Shown: in pieces, positions 49,784 through 60,257 of the stretch
Numbering within the stretch: position 1 is the stretch's first letter
Layout of the letters: every line of letters starts with the position of its first letter
Source: Rhodanobacteraceae bacterium
Lineage (GTDB): Bacteria; Pseudomonadota; Gammaproteobacteria; Xanthomonadales; Rhodanobacteraceae
Direction: 5' to 3'
Assembly (NCBI GenBank): GCA_003142815.1
Contig: PLNP01000055.1
Location: 164,593 to 228,592, forward strand
DNA: 64,000 bases
Position numbers and translations under genes: made by a program
The notes under the pieces: generated by a model
What the model was told of the DNA's origin: nothing
The model's database searches: none
Seen by the model: the letters and a program-made list of their open reading frames with translations, nothing else

Positions 49784-50958
49784 CAAACGGTCCTCGCCGC
49801 CGCACGCGGGCGTTTCAGACGTTGGCTGCCCCACAGCAGCCACGCCGCGAGCGCGAGCGCCGGCACATAGACCCACCACAGGCCGAACTCCGGCGCGAGC
49901 TTGCCCTGGCTGATCCACGAGCGCCCGAGCAGCAATGCGTTGTAATAGATGAGCCAGACCAGCAGCGCGATCAGCAGGCGCGCATAGCGCGGCTCGCGCG
50001 GACTCGATTTCGACAACGGCAGCGCGAGCAGGGTCAGCACCAGTACCGACAGCGGCGCGGCCAGACGCCAGTGCAATTCCGCGCGCATGACCAGATCGTC
50101 GCGCGCGCGCAGCAGCACGCTGGTCGGCGCCGATCGCTTGTCCGCTACCGCGTTGTCGTCGCTGGCGCTGTCGGGCAGCTTGATGTCGTTGCGCGCGAAA
50201 CGCATCAGCCGGAAATCGTCCTCACCAAGCTTGCCTTCGACGCGGAAGCCGTCTTGCAGCGCAATGTAGCGGCCGGCCCCATCGGCGTCGTGGTAAAGGA
50301 ACCCGTGCGTCGCGGTGATCACATCGATGCGGGTCTTGCCGGCCTGCTTGTCGGCGCGTTCGCTCTCGATGAACATGCGCTTGAACTGGGTGCCGTCGGC
50401 GGACATCTCGCCGACGTAGATCACGCCGTCCCGGCCCGGCAGGTCCACGAACTTGCCCGGCTCCAGCCCAGCCACGATCAACGAGCGGCTCGCCTCCTGC
50501 ATGAGCTGCTGCGCCAGCCGGTCCGAGGCCGGGCCGAGCCAGAACGAGATCAGGCCGATCGCGGCCATCGTCGGCAACGCGAACAGCAACAGCGGGCGCA
50601 GCAGGCCACGCAGATCGAGGCCCGATGATTGCAGCACCGCCATTTCGCTGTCGCGCCACAGGCGACCATACGCGAGCAGCACGCCGAGCAAGACCGCCAG
50701 CGGCATCAGGATCGTCAGCGTGCCGACCGCACGCAGGCCGATCAGGGTGAACAGGAGATCGGCCGGAATGCGCCCACGCGCAATCTTCGAAAGGAGATCC
50801 GCGACCGCACCGCCGACCATGACCAGCAACAGGATCGCGGTCGCCGCCAGGAAGCTGATCGCGACTTCGCGCAGCAGGTAACGGTCGATGATGCGCGGAC
50901 GCAAGGTATCGAGCGTCCGCTTGGCGACGGGGCTTTGCCTTAGAATGGATGGCTTCAT
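49783..50958 (-). CDS. lptF: LPS export permease LptF
   Basis: IIDRYLLREVAISFLAATAILLLVMVGGAVADLLSKIARGRIP; divergent from pepA. Confidence 0.93.
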   Translation of the reverse strand: MKPSILRQSPVAKRTLDTLRPRIIDRYLLREVAISFLAATAILLLVMVGGAVADLLSKIARGRIPADLLFTLIGLRAVGTLTILMPLAVLLGVLLAYGRLWRDSEMAVLQSSGLDLRGLLRPLLLFALPTMAAIGLISFWLGPASDRLAQQLMQEASRSLIVAGLEPGKFVDLPGRDGVIYVGEMSADGTQFKRMFIESERADKQAGKTRIDVITATHGFLYHDADGAGRYIALQDGFRVEGKLGEDDFRLMRFARNDIKLPDSASDDNAVADKRSAPTSVLLRARDDLVMRAELHWRLAAPLSVLVLTLLALPLSKSSPREPRYARLLIALLVWLIYYNALLLGRSWISQGKLAPEFGLWWVYVPALALAAWLLWGSQRLKRPRAAARTV

Positions 50959-51114
50959 GCGCGTGCTGGTGGTGGCTTCGCCGGTCGTGTTCACCTTGGG
51001 CGATCGACCCGCGGCGGCGTCCTCCCCGGATCGATCCGGGCGGTGACGACCGACAATCGAGCGAAGTGTAACCGCGGGCGCAGCCGAATCATCCAGAAAC
51101 TGCCGGGACTATCG

Positions 51115-52608
51115 ATGACTCTCAAGTTCGCCACCACTGCCGACGCACCGGAAAGCGCGGCCACGCCTTGCATCATTGTCGGCCTGTATGAAGGCCGCGA
51201 GTTGACCCGCGCCGCGGCGCGCGTCGACGAGCGCTCCGGCGGCGCGATCAAGCGCCTGATCGAAAGCGGCGACGCGACCGGCAAGCCCGGCAGCAGCACG
51301 CTGCTGTTCGGTCTGGCCAATATCGCCGCGCCGCGTGTGCTCGTGGTCGGACTCGGCGAGCAGAAGAAGTTCGACAGCACCGCGTTCCATCGCGCCGCGA
51401 ACGACACGGGACGCGCGCTGAAGAATCTTCCGATCGAGGCAGCGGTTTCGTATCTGACCGAGATCGACGTGCCGGGTCGCGACAACGCCTGGAAACTGCG
51501 TGCGGCTGCGCTCGCTGCCGACCAGCAGGCGTATCGCTACACGGCGACGTTCAAGCCGAAGGAAGCGGCGCAGCCGCCGCAGCTCGGAAGCATCGCATTC
51601 GCCGCCCCCGCGAATGAGGCCAAGGCTGCACGCGCGCTGGCTGAAGCGGCCGCGATCGCCAAGGGCGTCCGCTTCGCGCGTGAACTCGGCAACCTGCCGC
51701 CGAACATCTGCAACCCGGCCTGGATCGCGGCACAGGCCAAGCAGATAGCCGACGAACATGCCGGCGTCATCCTCGAAGTCCTCGAACGCGAAGACATGCA
51801 GAAGCTCGGCATGGGTTCACTGCTCGGCGTCGCCCAGGGTTCGGCGCATCCGCCGAAGCTCGTCGTGCTGCGTTGGCAGGGCAAGGACGACAAGGCCAAA
51901 CCCTATGCGCTGGTCGGCAAGGGCATCACGTTCGATAGCGGCGGCATCTCGCTGAAGCCCGGCGCCGGCATGGAGGAAATGAAGTTCGATATGTGCGGGG
52001 GCGCCGGCATGCTCGGCACCTTCCTCGCCGCGGTCGAATTGAAATTGCCGCTGAACCTCGTCTGCGTCGTACCGGTGGTCGAAAACATGCCCGACGGCAA
52101 TTCGTACCGACCGAGCGACATCCTGACCAGCATGTCCGGCATCACGATCGAAGTGCTGAATACCGACGCCGAAGGACGCCTGATCCTCTGCGACGCGCTG
52201 ACCTACGTGCAGAAATTCGACCCGGAAGTCATCATCGACGCGGCGACCCTGACCGGCGCCTGCGTGGTCGCGCTCGGCAAGCACGCCTCCGGCCTGATGA
52301 CCCAGGATGACGAACTCGCCGAGCAGCTGCTTGCCGCCGGCAATACCGCCCATGACCGCGCCTGGCGCCTGCCGCTGTGGGACGAGTACCAGAGCCAGCT
52401 CGACTCCGCTTTCGCGGACGTCGCCAACATCGGCGGCAAGTACGGTGGCGCGATCATGGCCGGATGTTTTCTGTCGCGCTTCACCAGCGGCCGCCGCTGG
52501 GCCCACCTCGACATCGCCGGCACCGCCTGGGATGAAGGCCGCAAGGGCCTCGCGACCGGTCGTCCGGTGTCGCTGCTGACCCAATACCTGATCGATCGCA
52601 GCGCGTGA
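51115..52608 (+). CDS. pepA: Leucyl aminopeptidase (cytosol aminopeptidase)
   Basis: VGKGITFDSGGISLKPGAGMEEMKFDMCGGAG; NTDAEGRLILCDALTY. Confidence 0.96.
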   Translation: MTLKFATTADAPESAATPCIIVGLYEGRELTRAAARVDERSGGAIKRLIESGDATGKPGSSTLLFGLANIAAPRVLVVGLGEQKKFDSTAFHRAANDTGRALKNLPIEAAVSYLTEIDVPGRDNAWKLRAAALAADQQAYRYTATFKPKEAAQPPQLGSIAFAAPANEAKAARALAEAAAIAKGVRFARELGNLPPNICNPAWIAAQAKQIADEHAGVILEVLEREDMQKLGMGSLLGVAQGSAHPPKLVVLRWQGKDDKAKPYALVGKGITFDSGGISLKPGAGMEEMKFDMCGGAGMLGTFLAAVELKLPLNLVCVVPVVENMPDGNSYRPSDILTSMSGITIEVLNTDAEGRLILCDALTYVQKFDPEVIIDAATLTGACVVALGKHASGLMTQDDELAEQLLAAGNTAHDRAWRLPLWDEYQSQLDSAFADVANIGGKYGGAIMAGCFLSRFTSGRRWAHLDIAGTAWDEGRKGLATGRPVSLLTQYLIDRSA

Positions 52609-53018
52609 ATTCACCGGCGCCGGACACGCGCAGGCAGAAGCACACCGCGCTGATCGCATTGGTTGGCGCGGCGGTCGTGCTCGGCATTGTCGACACCGCG
52701 CTCGGCCTGCCGTCGACCGACAGCACTGGGCGCCTCGCATTCACATTCGGCGGCAACATCGCGCTGCTGCTGATCGGCTTCCGCTGGCTGCAGATCGACG
52801 CGGCCGAACTCGCTATCCGGCGGCCGACCTGGCTCAACGTCGGCATCATCCTGCTCGCGGCGGTGTTCGTGCCGTACTACCTTTACAAGACGCGGCCGGC
52901 CGACCATCGCCTGCCGGCGATCGCCGGGTTCTTCGGCCTGATCTTCGCGTGCATGATTGGCTCCGCGATCGGTGCGTTGCTGATGACTTCGATATCGGGC
53001 ACACCGGCGGTACAGTGA
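52605..53018 (+). CDS. Small membrane protein of unknown function
   Basis: GTG start overlapping the pepA stop; three to four predicted TM segments; lies between pepA and holC. Confidence 0.7.
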   Translation: MNSPAPDTRRQKHTALIALVGAAVVLGIVDTALGLPSTDSTGRLAFTFGGNIALLLIGFRWLQIDAAELAIRRPTWLNVGIILLAAVFVPYYLYKTRPADHRLPAIAGFFGLIFACMIGSAIGALLMTSISGTPAVQ

Positions 53019-53023
53019 ATCGC

Positions 53024-53446
53024 ATGCCACGCGCCGACTTCTACCTGATCGACAAACCGCGCTTTCGCGAGGACCCACTGCTGCTGGTCTGCAAACTCGC
53101 CAAACGCGCGTTCGCGAGCGAACAGCCGACGTTGATCCTCGCGCGCTCGCCGACCCAAGCCGAGGCGCTCGACGAGAAGCTCTGGGAGTTCGACGACAAT
53201 GCATTCATTCCGCACCAGATCGCCGGCGACGACGACGATGCAATCTGTGCGGTGCTGATCGCTCTGCCGGATGTCACGACCGCTGACCGCGCGCTGGTCA
53301 TCAACCTGCGCGACGAATGCGCGCCGGGGCTGTTCGAGCGCGTGCTCGAGATCGTGCCGGCCGACGAGGCCGAGCGGCTCGGTTCGCGTGAGCGCTGGAA
53401 AACCTACAAGCAGGCCGGATTCGAGGTCGCCAAGCACGATGTGTAG
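53024..53446 (+). CDS. holC: DNA polymerase III chi subunit
   Basis: RADFYLIDKPRFREDPLLLVCKLAKRAFASEQPTLILARSPTQAEALDEKLWEFDDNAFIPHQ; pepA-holC-valS synteny. Confidence 0.93.
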   Translation: MPRADFYLIDKPRFREDPLLLVCKLAKRAFASEQPTLILARSPTQAEALDEKLWEFDDNAFIPHQIAGDDDDAICAVLIALPDVTTADRALVINLRDECAPGLFERVLEIVPADEAERLGSRERWKTYKQAGFEVAKHDV

Positions 53447-53473
53447 TGGCGGTGTGCAGCCCGCCCTTATGTA

Positions 53474-53578
53474 GGAGCGGCGCAGCCGCGACTGCTTTGA
53501 AGCCCTCCCCTTCAAGGGGAGGGTTGGGTGGGGATGGTGTTCACTCCGTGATGACGTCTGTCGCGGCTGCGCCGCTCC
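53474..53578. repeat. Nested inverted repeat element upstream of valS
   Basis: Outer perfect 18-bp arms ggagcggcgcagccgcga/tcgcggctgcgccgctcc; inner palindrome ccctccccttcaaggggaggg at 53503-53523. Confidence 0.95.
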
Positions 53579-53660
53579 TCCAAAGGACCGCCGTTACAAT
53601 CCCGACAATTGAGTTTCCCAACCAAGACCCGCGCTCGCGCGGACGCAGGTGCCCTCGCCC

Positions 53661-56600
53661 ATGGAAAAGAGCTACGAACCCGGCCAGATCGAATCGAAGT
53701 GGTACGCCGAATGGGAGGCGAAGGGCCTGTTCGCGCCCGCCGCCAGCGGCGAGCCGTACTGCATCCTGCTGCCGCCGCCGAACGTGACCGGCACCCTGCA
53801 CATGGGCCATGCGTTCCAGCAGACGATCATGGACGCGTTGACGCGCTATCACCGCATGCGCGGATTCAGAACGCTGTGGCAGGGCGGCACCGACCACGCC
53901 GGCATCGCGACGCAGAAGATCGTCGAGAACCAGCTGGCCGCTGAAGGCAAGTCACGGCACGAACTTGGAGCAACTCCGACTGCAGCGCGCAAAGCGTTCG
54001 AGAAGCTCGTCTGGGCGTGGAAAGAAGAATCCGGCTCGACGATCACTAACCAGATGCGCCGCCTCGGTGCGTCGGTCGACTGGTCGCGCGAACGCTTCAC
54101 GATGGACGAGGGCCTGTCCGCCGCGGTCCGGCGCGTGTTCGTGACCTGGTATCGCGATGGATTGATCTACCGCGGCAAGCGCCTCGTGCACTGGGACCCG
54201 GTGCTGATGACCGCGGTTTCCGACCTCGAGGTCAACAACGAGGAGAAGGACGGTTCGCTGTGGTCGATCCGTTATCCCGCGAGCGATGGTGGCGAAGGTC
54301 TGGTCGTCGCGACGACGCGCCCGGAGACGATGCTCGGCGACGTCGCGGTCGCGGTGCATCCGGACGACAAGCGTTACCAGGCGCTGATCGGAAAATCACT
54401 TAAGCTGCCGCTGACCGACCGCGAGATTCCGGTCATCGCCGACGACTATGTCGACCGCGAGTTCGGCACCGGCTGCGTGAAGATCACCCCGGCACACGAC
54501 TTCAACGATTATCAAGTTTGGCTTCGCAACGAACAAAGTATCCGCGCGGGAATTACTTCAGCGAACAATTGGCCGACTAATTGGGCGCTCTTCAGCATTC
54601 TTTCCTTGGATGGAAAGATTGTCAGCGCGACAAACAATGTCGCCCTCTCCGAATCTCATCACCATGGAAAGCAGGTCGGGGTAGGCGACTGGCCTGGCGT
54701 TTTCATCGACCAAGTAGTGCCATCGAAATATCAAGGCCTCGACCGATTCGCCGCGCGCAAGGCGGTACTCGCCGATCTCGAAACGCTAGGCCTGCTGGTC
54801 GAGACCAAGAAGCACAAGTCGCAGGTGCCGATCAGCCAGCGCTCCGACGCGGTCATCGAGCCGATGCTGACCGATCAGTGGTTCCTGGACCTCACCCGCG
54901 ACGTGTTGACGGACGGACGTCCAGGCGGCCGCAAGGCGATCACCGAACCCGCACTGGCCGCGGTGCGCGATGGCGCGATCAAGTTCGTGCCGGAGAACTG
55001 GGCTACGACCTACAACCAGTGGCTGGAGAACATCCAGGACTGGTGCGTCAGCCGCCAGCTCTGGTGGGGCCACCAGATTCCGGCCTGGTACGACGAGGCC
55101 GGCAACATCTTCGTCGGCGAGGACGAGGGCGACGCGCGCGCGCATGCGAGCACACCGCCAATCGGGAGCTTGCGCCAGGACGAGGACGTGCTCGACACCT
55201 GGTTCTCGTCCGCGCTGTGGCCGTTCTCGACCATGGGCTGGCCCGGCGAGACGCCGGAACGCGCGGCCGAATGGGAGCAGTTCAAGGCGTTCGTGCCGAG
55301 CAACGTGCTGGTCACCGGCTTCGACATCATCTTCTTCTGGGTCGCGCGCATGGTCATGGCGACCCAGTACTTCACCGGCAAGGTGCCGTTCCGCGAGGTC
55401 TACATCAACGCGATCGTGCGCGACGCCGAAGGCCAGAAGATGTCGAAGTCCAAGGGCAACACGATCGACCCGCTCGACGTGATCGACGGCATCGAACTCG
55501 ACGCGCTGGTCAGGAAATCGACCGCGTCACTGCTGATCCCGCAGGTCCGCGAGAAAGTAGAGAAGCGCATCCGCAAGGACTATCCGGACGGCATCCCCGC
55601 TGTCGGCGCCGACGCGCTGCGCTTCACGTTCGCCGCGCTCGCCACCTACGGCCGAACGATCAACTTCGACTTGAAGCGCGCCGATGGTTACCGGAATTTC
55701 TGCAACAAGCTGTGGAATGCGGCTTGGTACGTGCTGGATAAGATACCGAAGTCGCCTACGATGGAAGAGGCCGAAGAACGCGGGGACTTGATTGCACCAA
55801 GCACGATCGTCGAAGAGCCAGAAAATTGGCCTCACACCGACGAAGAGCGGTGGCTTATCGGGCGCTTGCAAAGCACGCTAGTCGATATCGAACGCCATTT
55901 CGCAACCTATCGCTTCGACCTCGTCGCACAAGCTCTCTACGAGTTCGTATGGAACGAATTCTGCGACTGGTCCATCGAACTGTCTAAGCCTTACCTCAAT
56001 GTCAAGGTTGCGGGTGGTCTTGCAGGCGAATCGGATCAAACCTCCATCAATATCGAAAAAATCGAATCTGTTCGGTATACGTTGCTGCGAGTCCTCGAGA
56101 TGATGTTGCGCGCGTTGCATCCAATCGTGCCGTTCATAACGGAAGAAATATGGCACACCGTCGCTCCAAAGCTCGGCATCGTGGGCGACACTATTTCCCT
56201 GCAGTCTTACCCACAATCGAGTTCCATTGGCCGCAGAGTTAATTTGGCTACGAGGGAAGAACCTGCAACAGCTACAGTATCGACTTCTTCGATCGCCGAC
56301 TTTTCGGTGATGAGGGAATCCGAGACCGAAATCGAATGGCTGAAGGCCGTGCTCAGCCAGGTCCGCCGCATCCGCAGCGAAATGAGCATCTCGCCCGGCA
56401 AGGCGATTCCATTGCTGTTCGCGAACGGCAACGCGAGCGATCGCGCGCGCACCGCGAAATTCGCGGCGCAGATCGGATTCCTCGCACGCACCGAATCGCA
56501 GCGCTGGCTCAAAACGGGCGAGACCGAACCACCCGCCGCAGCCGCGATCGTCGGCGAGCTGAAACTGCTGATCCCGCTGGCCGGGCTGATCGACCTTGGC

Positions 56601-56798
56601 GCCGAGAAGGTGCGTCTGGACAAGGAGATCAAGCGCATCGCGGCCGAGATGGCGAAGTGCAACGGCAAGCTAGGCACCGAAACCTTCGTCGCCAACGCGC
56701 CGGCCGCAGTCGTCGCGCAGGAGAAACAGCGCCTAGCCGAGTTCACCTCGACGCTCGCCGGCCTGCGCGAGCAGGCAGCGCGCCTCGCGGCTATGTAA
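53661..56798 (+). CDS. valS: Valyl-tRNA synthetase
   Basis: [29 protein letters not shown] (HIGH), [14 protein letters not shown] (KMSKS), [18 protein letters not shown]-terminal coiled coil. Confidence 0.96.
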   Translation: MEKSYEPGQIESKWYAEWEAKGLFAPAASGEPYCILLPPPNVTGTLHMGHAFQQTIMDALTRYHRMRGFRTLWQGGTDHAGIATQKIVENQLAAEGKSRHELGATPTAARKAFEKLVWAWKEESGSTITNQMRRLGASVDWSRERFTMDEGLSAAVRRVFVTWYRDGLIYRGKRLVHWDPVLMTAVSDLEVNNEEKDGSLWSIRYPASDGGEGLVVATTRPETMLGDVAVAVHPDDKRYQALIGKSLKLPLTDREIPVIADDYVDREFGTGCVKITPAHDFNDYQVWLRNEQSIRAGITSANNWPTNWALFSILSLDGKIVSATNNVALSESHHHGKQVGVGDWPGVFIDQVVPSKYQGLDRFAARKAVLADLETLGLLVETKKHKSQVPISQRSDAVIEPMLTDQWFLDLTRDVLTDGRPGGRKAITEPALAAVRDGAIKFVPENWATTYNQWLENIQDWCVSRQLWWGHQIPAWYDEAGNIFVGEDEGDARAHASTPPIGSLRQDEDVLDTWFSSALWPFSTMGWPGETPERAAEWEQFKAFVPSNVLVTGFDIIFFWVARMVMATQYFTGKVPFREVYINAIVRDAEGQKMSKSKGNTIDPLDVIDGIELDALVRKSTASLLIPQVREKVEKRIRKDYPDGIPAVGADALRFTFAALATYGRTINFDLKRADGYRNFCNKLWNAAWYVLDKIPKSPTMEEAEERGDLIAPSTIVEEPENWPHTDEERWLIGRLQSTLVDIERHFATYRFDLVAQALYEFVWNEFCDWSIELSKPYLNVKVAGGLAGESDQTSINIEKIESVRYTLLRVLEMMLRALHPIVPFITEEIWHTVAPKLGIVGDTISLQSYPQSSSIGRRVNLATREEPATATVSTSSIADFSVMRESETEIEWLKAVLSQVRRIRSEMSISPGKAIPLLFANGNASDRARTAKFAAQIGFLARTESQRWLKTGETEPPAAAAIVGELKLLIPLAGLIDLGAEKVRLDKEIKRIAAEMAKCNGKLGTETFVANAPAAVVAQEKQRLAEFTSTLAGLREQAARLAAM

Positions 56799-56851
56799 GC
56801 GGGTAGGAGCGGCGCAGCCACAACCGCAGCGATGCAAGGCTTGCTGAGGCT

Positions 56852-57454
56852 TTGCGGAGATGCGCATGGACCGTTCGACGCTCGTCAACATCGATGGATC
56901 GCGGGCGCTCGCAGCAGATTGGCGACTGGCTGCAGTTCATCGCGCAACCGGACACCGCCGCGCTGATCCTGCGCGGCCACGCCGGCGACCCGGCACTTAC
57001 CGCCGTGGAGTTCCATCGCTATCTCTGGAGCATGTATCCGCTGTTCCTGCATTTCGAGGACAGCTACTACCAGCATCAGGGCGACATGATCGGCGACGGC
57101 CAATACGCATCGATCCTGGGGCACCTCAAATCACAAAGTTCGACGCCGGGATTCCATGCACTGTGGTGGCACATCCGCGACACGTTCCCGCCGGTTTCAC
57201 CCGCGTTTGTCGACGACGTGATGCGCGATGTGCAGGTCAGCGGCGCCGAGATCGCCGATTGGACGGCCGCATGGAAATCGTGCGCGACCGGCGAGAATCC
57301 AAAGGCTGGCACATCCGACGCATCGGCGCTTGGCCAAAGTCCTCCGGCCGCTTCCCGTAATCGAAATGGGACGTCCGGCAATACGTCCTTCGATACCTCA
57401 GGGCCTGCCCCGGACCTGATCCGGGGGCGAACGGCCCGTCGGGACGACATCTAG
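56852..57454 (+). CDS. Hypothetical protein, probably a truncated gene remnant
   Basis: Plausible core GDWLQFIAQPDTAALILRG...FLHFEDSYYQHQGDMI...GFHALWWHIRDTFPPVSPAFVDDVM but both ends run into repeat sequence. Confidence 0.4.
   Translation: MRRCAWTVRRSSTSMDRGRSQQIGDWLQFIAQPDTAALILRGHAGDPALTAVEFHRYLWSMYPLFLHFEDSYYQHQGDMIGDGQYASILGHLKSQSSTPGFHALWWHIRDTFPPVSPAFVDDVMRDVQVSGAEIADWTAAWKSCATGENPKAGTSDASALGQSPPAASRNRNGTSGNTSFDTSGPAPDLIRGRTARRDDI
57406..57427. repeat. Palindrome within the 3' end of the hypothetical ORF
   Basis: gccccggacctgatccggggg; encoded as GPAPDLIRG. Confidence 0.8.
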
Positions 57455-57930
57455 CCCGCGGGATCGAGCAACTCCATCGCCATCACCAGCGCATCCTCGC
57501 GGCCGCGCTTGGCCGGGTAGTAGTTCGGGCGGCGACCGAATTCGTTGAAACCGATCGATTCGTAGAGCGCGATCGCATGCGCGTTCGACGGGCGCACTTC
57601 GAGAAACACGCGTTCGCTGCGCTGCCAACGCGCGAGGTCGAGCAACCGTTTGACGAGGCGCCGGCCGTGGCCGTTGCCGCGTTCGGCCGGTGTGACGCAG
57701 ACGTTGAGGATATGCGATTCATTCGCGCCGCTCGATAGCACGGCGTAACCGATGATTTCGTTTGCGTGCGCGAGAACACAGCATTCGTAGCCTGCGCGCA
57801 GGCAGTCGGCGAAGATCGTGCGGCTCCATGGGAATTCGTAGGCCACGGCCTCGATCGCGGCGACGCGATCGAGATCGCCCGACTGCATTCGGCGGAATTC
57901 AGGCAATGCGTGCTTGAGGATCGCGACCAC
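57451..57930 (-). CDS. rimI: Ribosomal protein S18 alanine N-acetyltransferase
   Basis: GNAT fold: FRRMQSGDLDRVAAIEAVAYEFPWSRTIFADCL, NVCVTPAERGNGHGRRLVKRLL, LEVRPSNAHAIALYESIGFNEFGRRPNYY. Confidence 0.93.
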   Translation of the reverse strand: MVAILKHALPEFRRMQSGDLDRVAAIEAVAYEFPWSRTIFADCLRAGYECCVLAHANEIIGYAVLSSGANESHILNVCVTPAERGNGHGRRLVKRLLDLARWQRSERVFLEVRPSNAHAIALYESIGFNEFGRRPNYYPAKRGREDALVMAMELLDPAG

Positions 57931-58077
57931 GTCTGTCTCGTTGCTGCGCTGGTGACCGGAACGAATTCAGATTCAAATCGACCGAATCAATGCCCCCACC
58001 GTTGCCCTCCCCCGCGGCGCAAGGGAGGGAAGGCGGAGAGCACTCAATACTTGAATGCCGGATCGATATTGGTGCCG

Positions 58078-58593
58078 CTATCGTCGCGCCGGGTCGGTGT
58101 GCGCCGCAAGCTCGCGCATCATCCGCTTCAGTTCGCTCCAGAGTGCGCGCTTGGCTGGCACGTCGCCAGCAAGCGCCGGCAGTTCGGCGCTGACGACCCA
58201 GCCGATCTCGCGCTGGCGCTGCGCTGACAATAGCGCGCCTGCCGTGCGCGCCTGCCGACCGCCAAACATGACCAAGGCAGACGCCGCCGCAAGCGCCGCT
58301 TCGTCGTGCGCGGCGCCCTGCGCGCATGCAATACGCGCGAACTTCAGCGTCTGCACCACGTCCGTGACCAGCGCATTCGCGCTCGCCGACGCGGTATCGG
58401 CAAGCAGGACGACCGCAGCCTGCTCGGTCGGTGCCACTGCAACCGGTGCATCCGCATGCGCCCGTGATATGGGCTGCGCGGACGACGGCGCGGCTGCCGG
58501 TGCGGCCTGCGCTGCGCGCGCCGCGGCGACGCGCGGCACATACACGTCGATGCCCATCTCGGCCAATCGACGCAGATTCGCTTCATCCAGCAT
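58078..58593 (-). CDS. holD: Probable DNA polymerase III psi subunit (divergent HolD)
   Basis: Immediately upstream of rimI; N-terminal LRRLAEMGIDVYVPR and C-terminal SAELPALAGDVPAKRALWSELKR resemble E. coli HolD (QLQQLGITQWSLR; SPALTDLRANPTARAALWQQI). Confidence 0.65.
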   Translation of the reverse strand: MLDEANLRRLAEMGIDVYVPRVAAARAAQAAPAAAPSSAQPISRAHADAPVAVAPTEQAAVVLLADTASASANALVTDVVQTLKFARIACAQGAAHDEAALAAASALVMFGGRQARTAGALLSAQRQREIGWVVSAELPALAGDVPAKRALWSELKRMMRELAAHTDPARR

Positions 58594-59197
58594 TCGCGTT
58601 CGTCCCCCGTTTGCGCAGGTCGGCGTAGAACTGCGCGAAGATCGTGTCGAGTGCGGCGCCGTACGCATCGACCGTCGCTTTCAGGTCGGTGCCGCCGGCC
58701 GCAACTTCGGCGTGGTAATAGTCATCGAGCAGGAGCGTGCCGTCATGACGGTCGGCACGGAGTTTCAACGCGACGACCGCGTTGAAACCGCCCGCTCCAG
58801 TCGGCACCCGATCGAAGCGCAGGATGATGCCGCTGATCCGGATCGCGGACTGACTTGCCGGCAATTCGTCGGTGACCTCGGCCGAAGCGAGCGCCTCGCG
58901 CAACTGCGCGATCAAGCGTCGTTGCAGGATGCGGGTCGGCGGATCGGTCCATAGCTGATAGTGGTATTGGCGCAACTGCTGCGCGCCCGGATCGAGCGCG
59001 TAGATCAGGGGTTGGTCGCCATACAGACCATCTGCACCGAACGCGTCGACGACGATCGGATCGCGGAACAGCGGTGTCGCTGCCTGTTCCAGCGATTGCG
59101 CGCGCGGCAAGCGGAAATACGTGAAATCCGGAACAGTCGGCGCCCCGCAACCCGCGAACGCCGTCAACGCGATCAGGAGAATCCAGCGCAGGCTCAT
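58583..59197 (-). CDS. ABC-type transport auxiliary lipoprotein (PqiC-like)
   Basis: Lipobox LIALTAFAGC; ATG at 59197 overlapping the mlaD-like stop; GAPTVPDFTYFRLP... pattern. Confidence 0.8.
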   Translation of the reverse strand: MSLRWILLIALTAFAGCGAPTVPDFTYFRLPRAQSLEQAATPLFRDPIVVDAFGADGLYGDQPLIYALDPGAQQLRQYHYQLWTDPPTRILQRRLIAQLREALASAEVTDELPASQSAIRISGIILRFDRVPTGAGGFNAVVALKLRADRHDGTLLLDDYYHAEVAAGGTDLKATVDAYGAALDTIFAQFYADLRKRGTNANAG

Positions 59198-60120
59198 TGC
59201 GGTTCGTCCTCCAGTTTGTCGGCCTTCGGCGCGATGATCAGCCGGTTCGGGCTCTTGCGGATCTCGCGGCTGAACTCGTCGAGATTGAGGCTCGACGATT
59301 CGAGGTGATGCGTGATCACGTCCATGCGGCTCGACAGCGCTTCGAGCACACTGCTGAGATCCTGCGCCGAGCGGCGCACATCGGGCCGGTTCTCCTTCGC
59401 GATGCCGGCGAGGTCGGCGAGTGCTTGATCCAGTGTCTCGCGCGTCTTGCGCAGTTCCGTGCTGAGACCCTTCACCTGCCCCAGAATCGCGCCGACCGCA
59501 GCGCGGTTTTGTGGTTTCAGCACGTCGTTGAGCGCGTCCGACGCGCGATTCATGCGGTCGAGCAGGGCCCGCGTCTGGTCCATGATCAGCGGCGCGGACT
59601 TGTCGAGCGTGCCGGTGATCGAATCGACGCGCTGCGACAAGGTCTGGATCAATGGCGAGATCTGCGTGCGCGTGAGTTCGCTGACCTGGCTGGCCAGCTC
59701 GTTCATCGCGGCGAAGATATCGGCGCCTTCCTCGCCCTTGAGCTCGCCGCCAGGCTTCAGCATCTCGTGGCTCGCGCCCTCGCGGATGCCGATCGAGACA
59801 TCTGCGAGCAGCCCGCTCGACTGCAGCCGTGCCGGGCTGTCCTGCGGGATCGGCCAGTCGCGACGGATCGCGAGCGTGACCCTGTAGCGCGTGCCCTCGG
59901 CATTGCGCTCCGGCGTCACCTTGCCGACCTGGCCGATGCGATAACCTTGGTAAAACACCGGCGCGCCATAGCGCAGGCCCGTCACGTTGCGATAACGCAC
60001 GACATAATCGTCGCTCGCGACGCCGCGCCCGGTGATCAGCGCGAGCCCGATCAGCAGCAGCGCGAGCGCAGCGACGACGACGGCGCCGACCAGGACATAG
60101 TTGGTGGTATCGCGTTTCAA
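59194..60120 (-). CDS. mlaD: MCE/MlaD family substrate-binding protein
   Basis: N-terminal TM; MCE domain VRYRNVTGLRYGAPVFYQGYRIGQVGKVTPE; coiled-coil tail. Confidence 0.9.
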   Translation of the reverse strand: MKRDTTNYVLVGAVVVAALALLLIGLALITGRGVASDDYVVRYRNVTGLRYGAPVFYQGYRIGQVGKVTPERNAEGTRYRVTLAIRRDWPIPQDSPARLQSSGLLADVSIGIREGASHEMLKPGGELKGEEGADIFAAMNELASQVSELTRTQISPLIQTLSQRVDSITGTLDKSAPLIMDQTRALLDRMNRASDALNDVLKPQNRAAVGAILGQVKGLSTELRKTRETLDQALADLAGIAKENRPDVRRSAQDLSSVLEALSSRMDVITHHLESSSLNLDEFSREIRKSPNRLIIAPKADKLEDEPQ

Positions 60121-60152
60121 TGCATGCCCCTACGAGCCGCCAAACGTCAATT

Positions 60153-60231
60153 TCGTCGTTCCGGCGAAAGCCGGAACCCAGTGCCTCTCGCGACCAAGGC
60201 ACTCGGTCCCGGCTTTCGCCGGGACGACGAT
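60153..60231. repeat. Long inverted repeat between the mlaF-like and mlaD-like genes
   Basis: tcgtcgttccggcgaaagccggaacccagtgcc ... ggcactcggtcccggctttcgccgggacgacga. Confidence 0.95.
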
Positions 60232-60257
60232 ATATTCGAGTGTTTCATTAAACTCTA

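Noticed and set aside
54581-55741. 386-aa ORF in another frame of valS
   Set aside because: Arg-rich overlap inside valS; the valS frame has full synthetase motifs.
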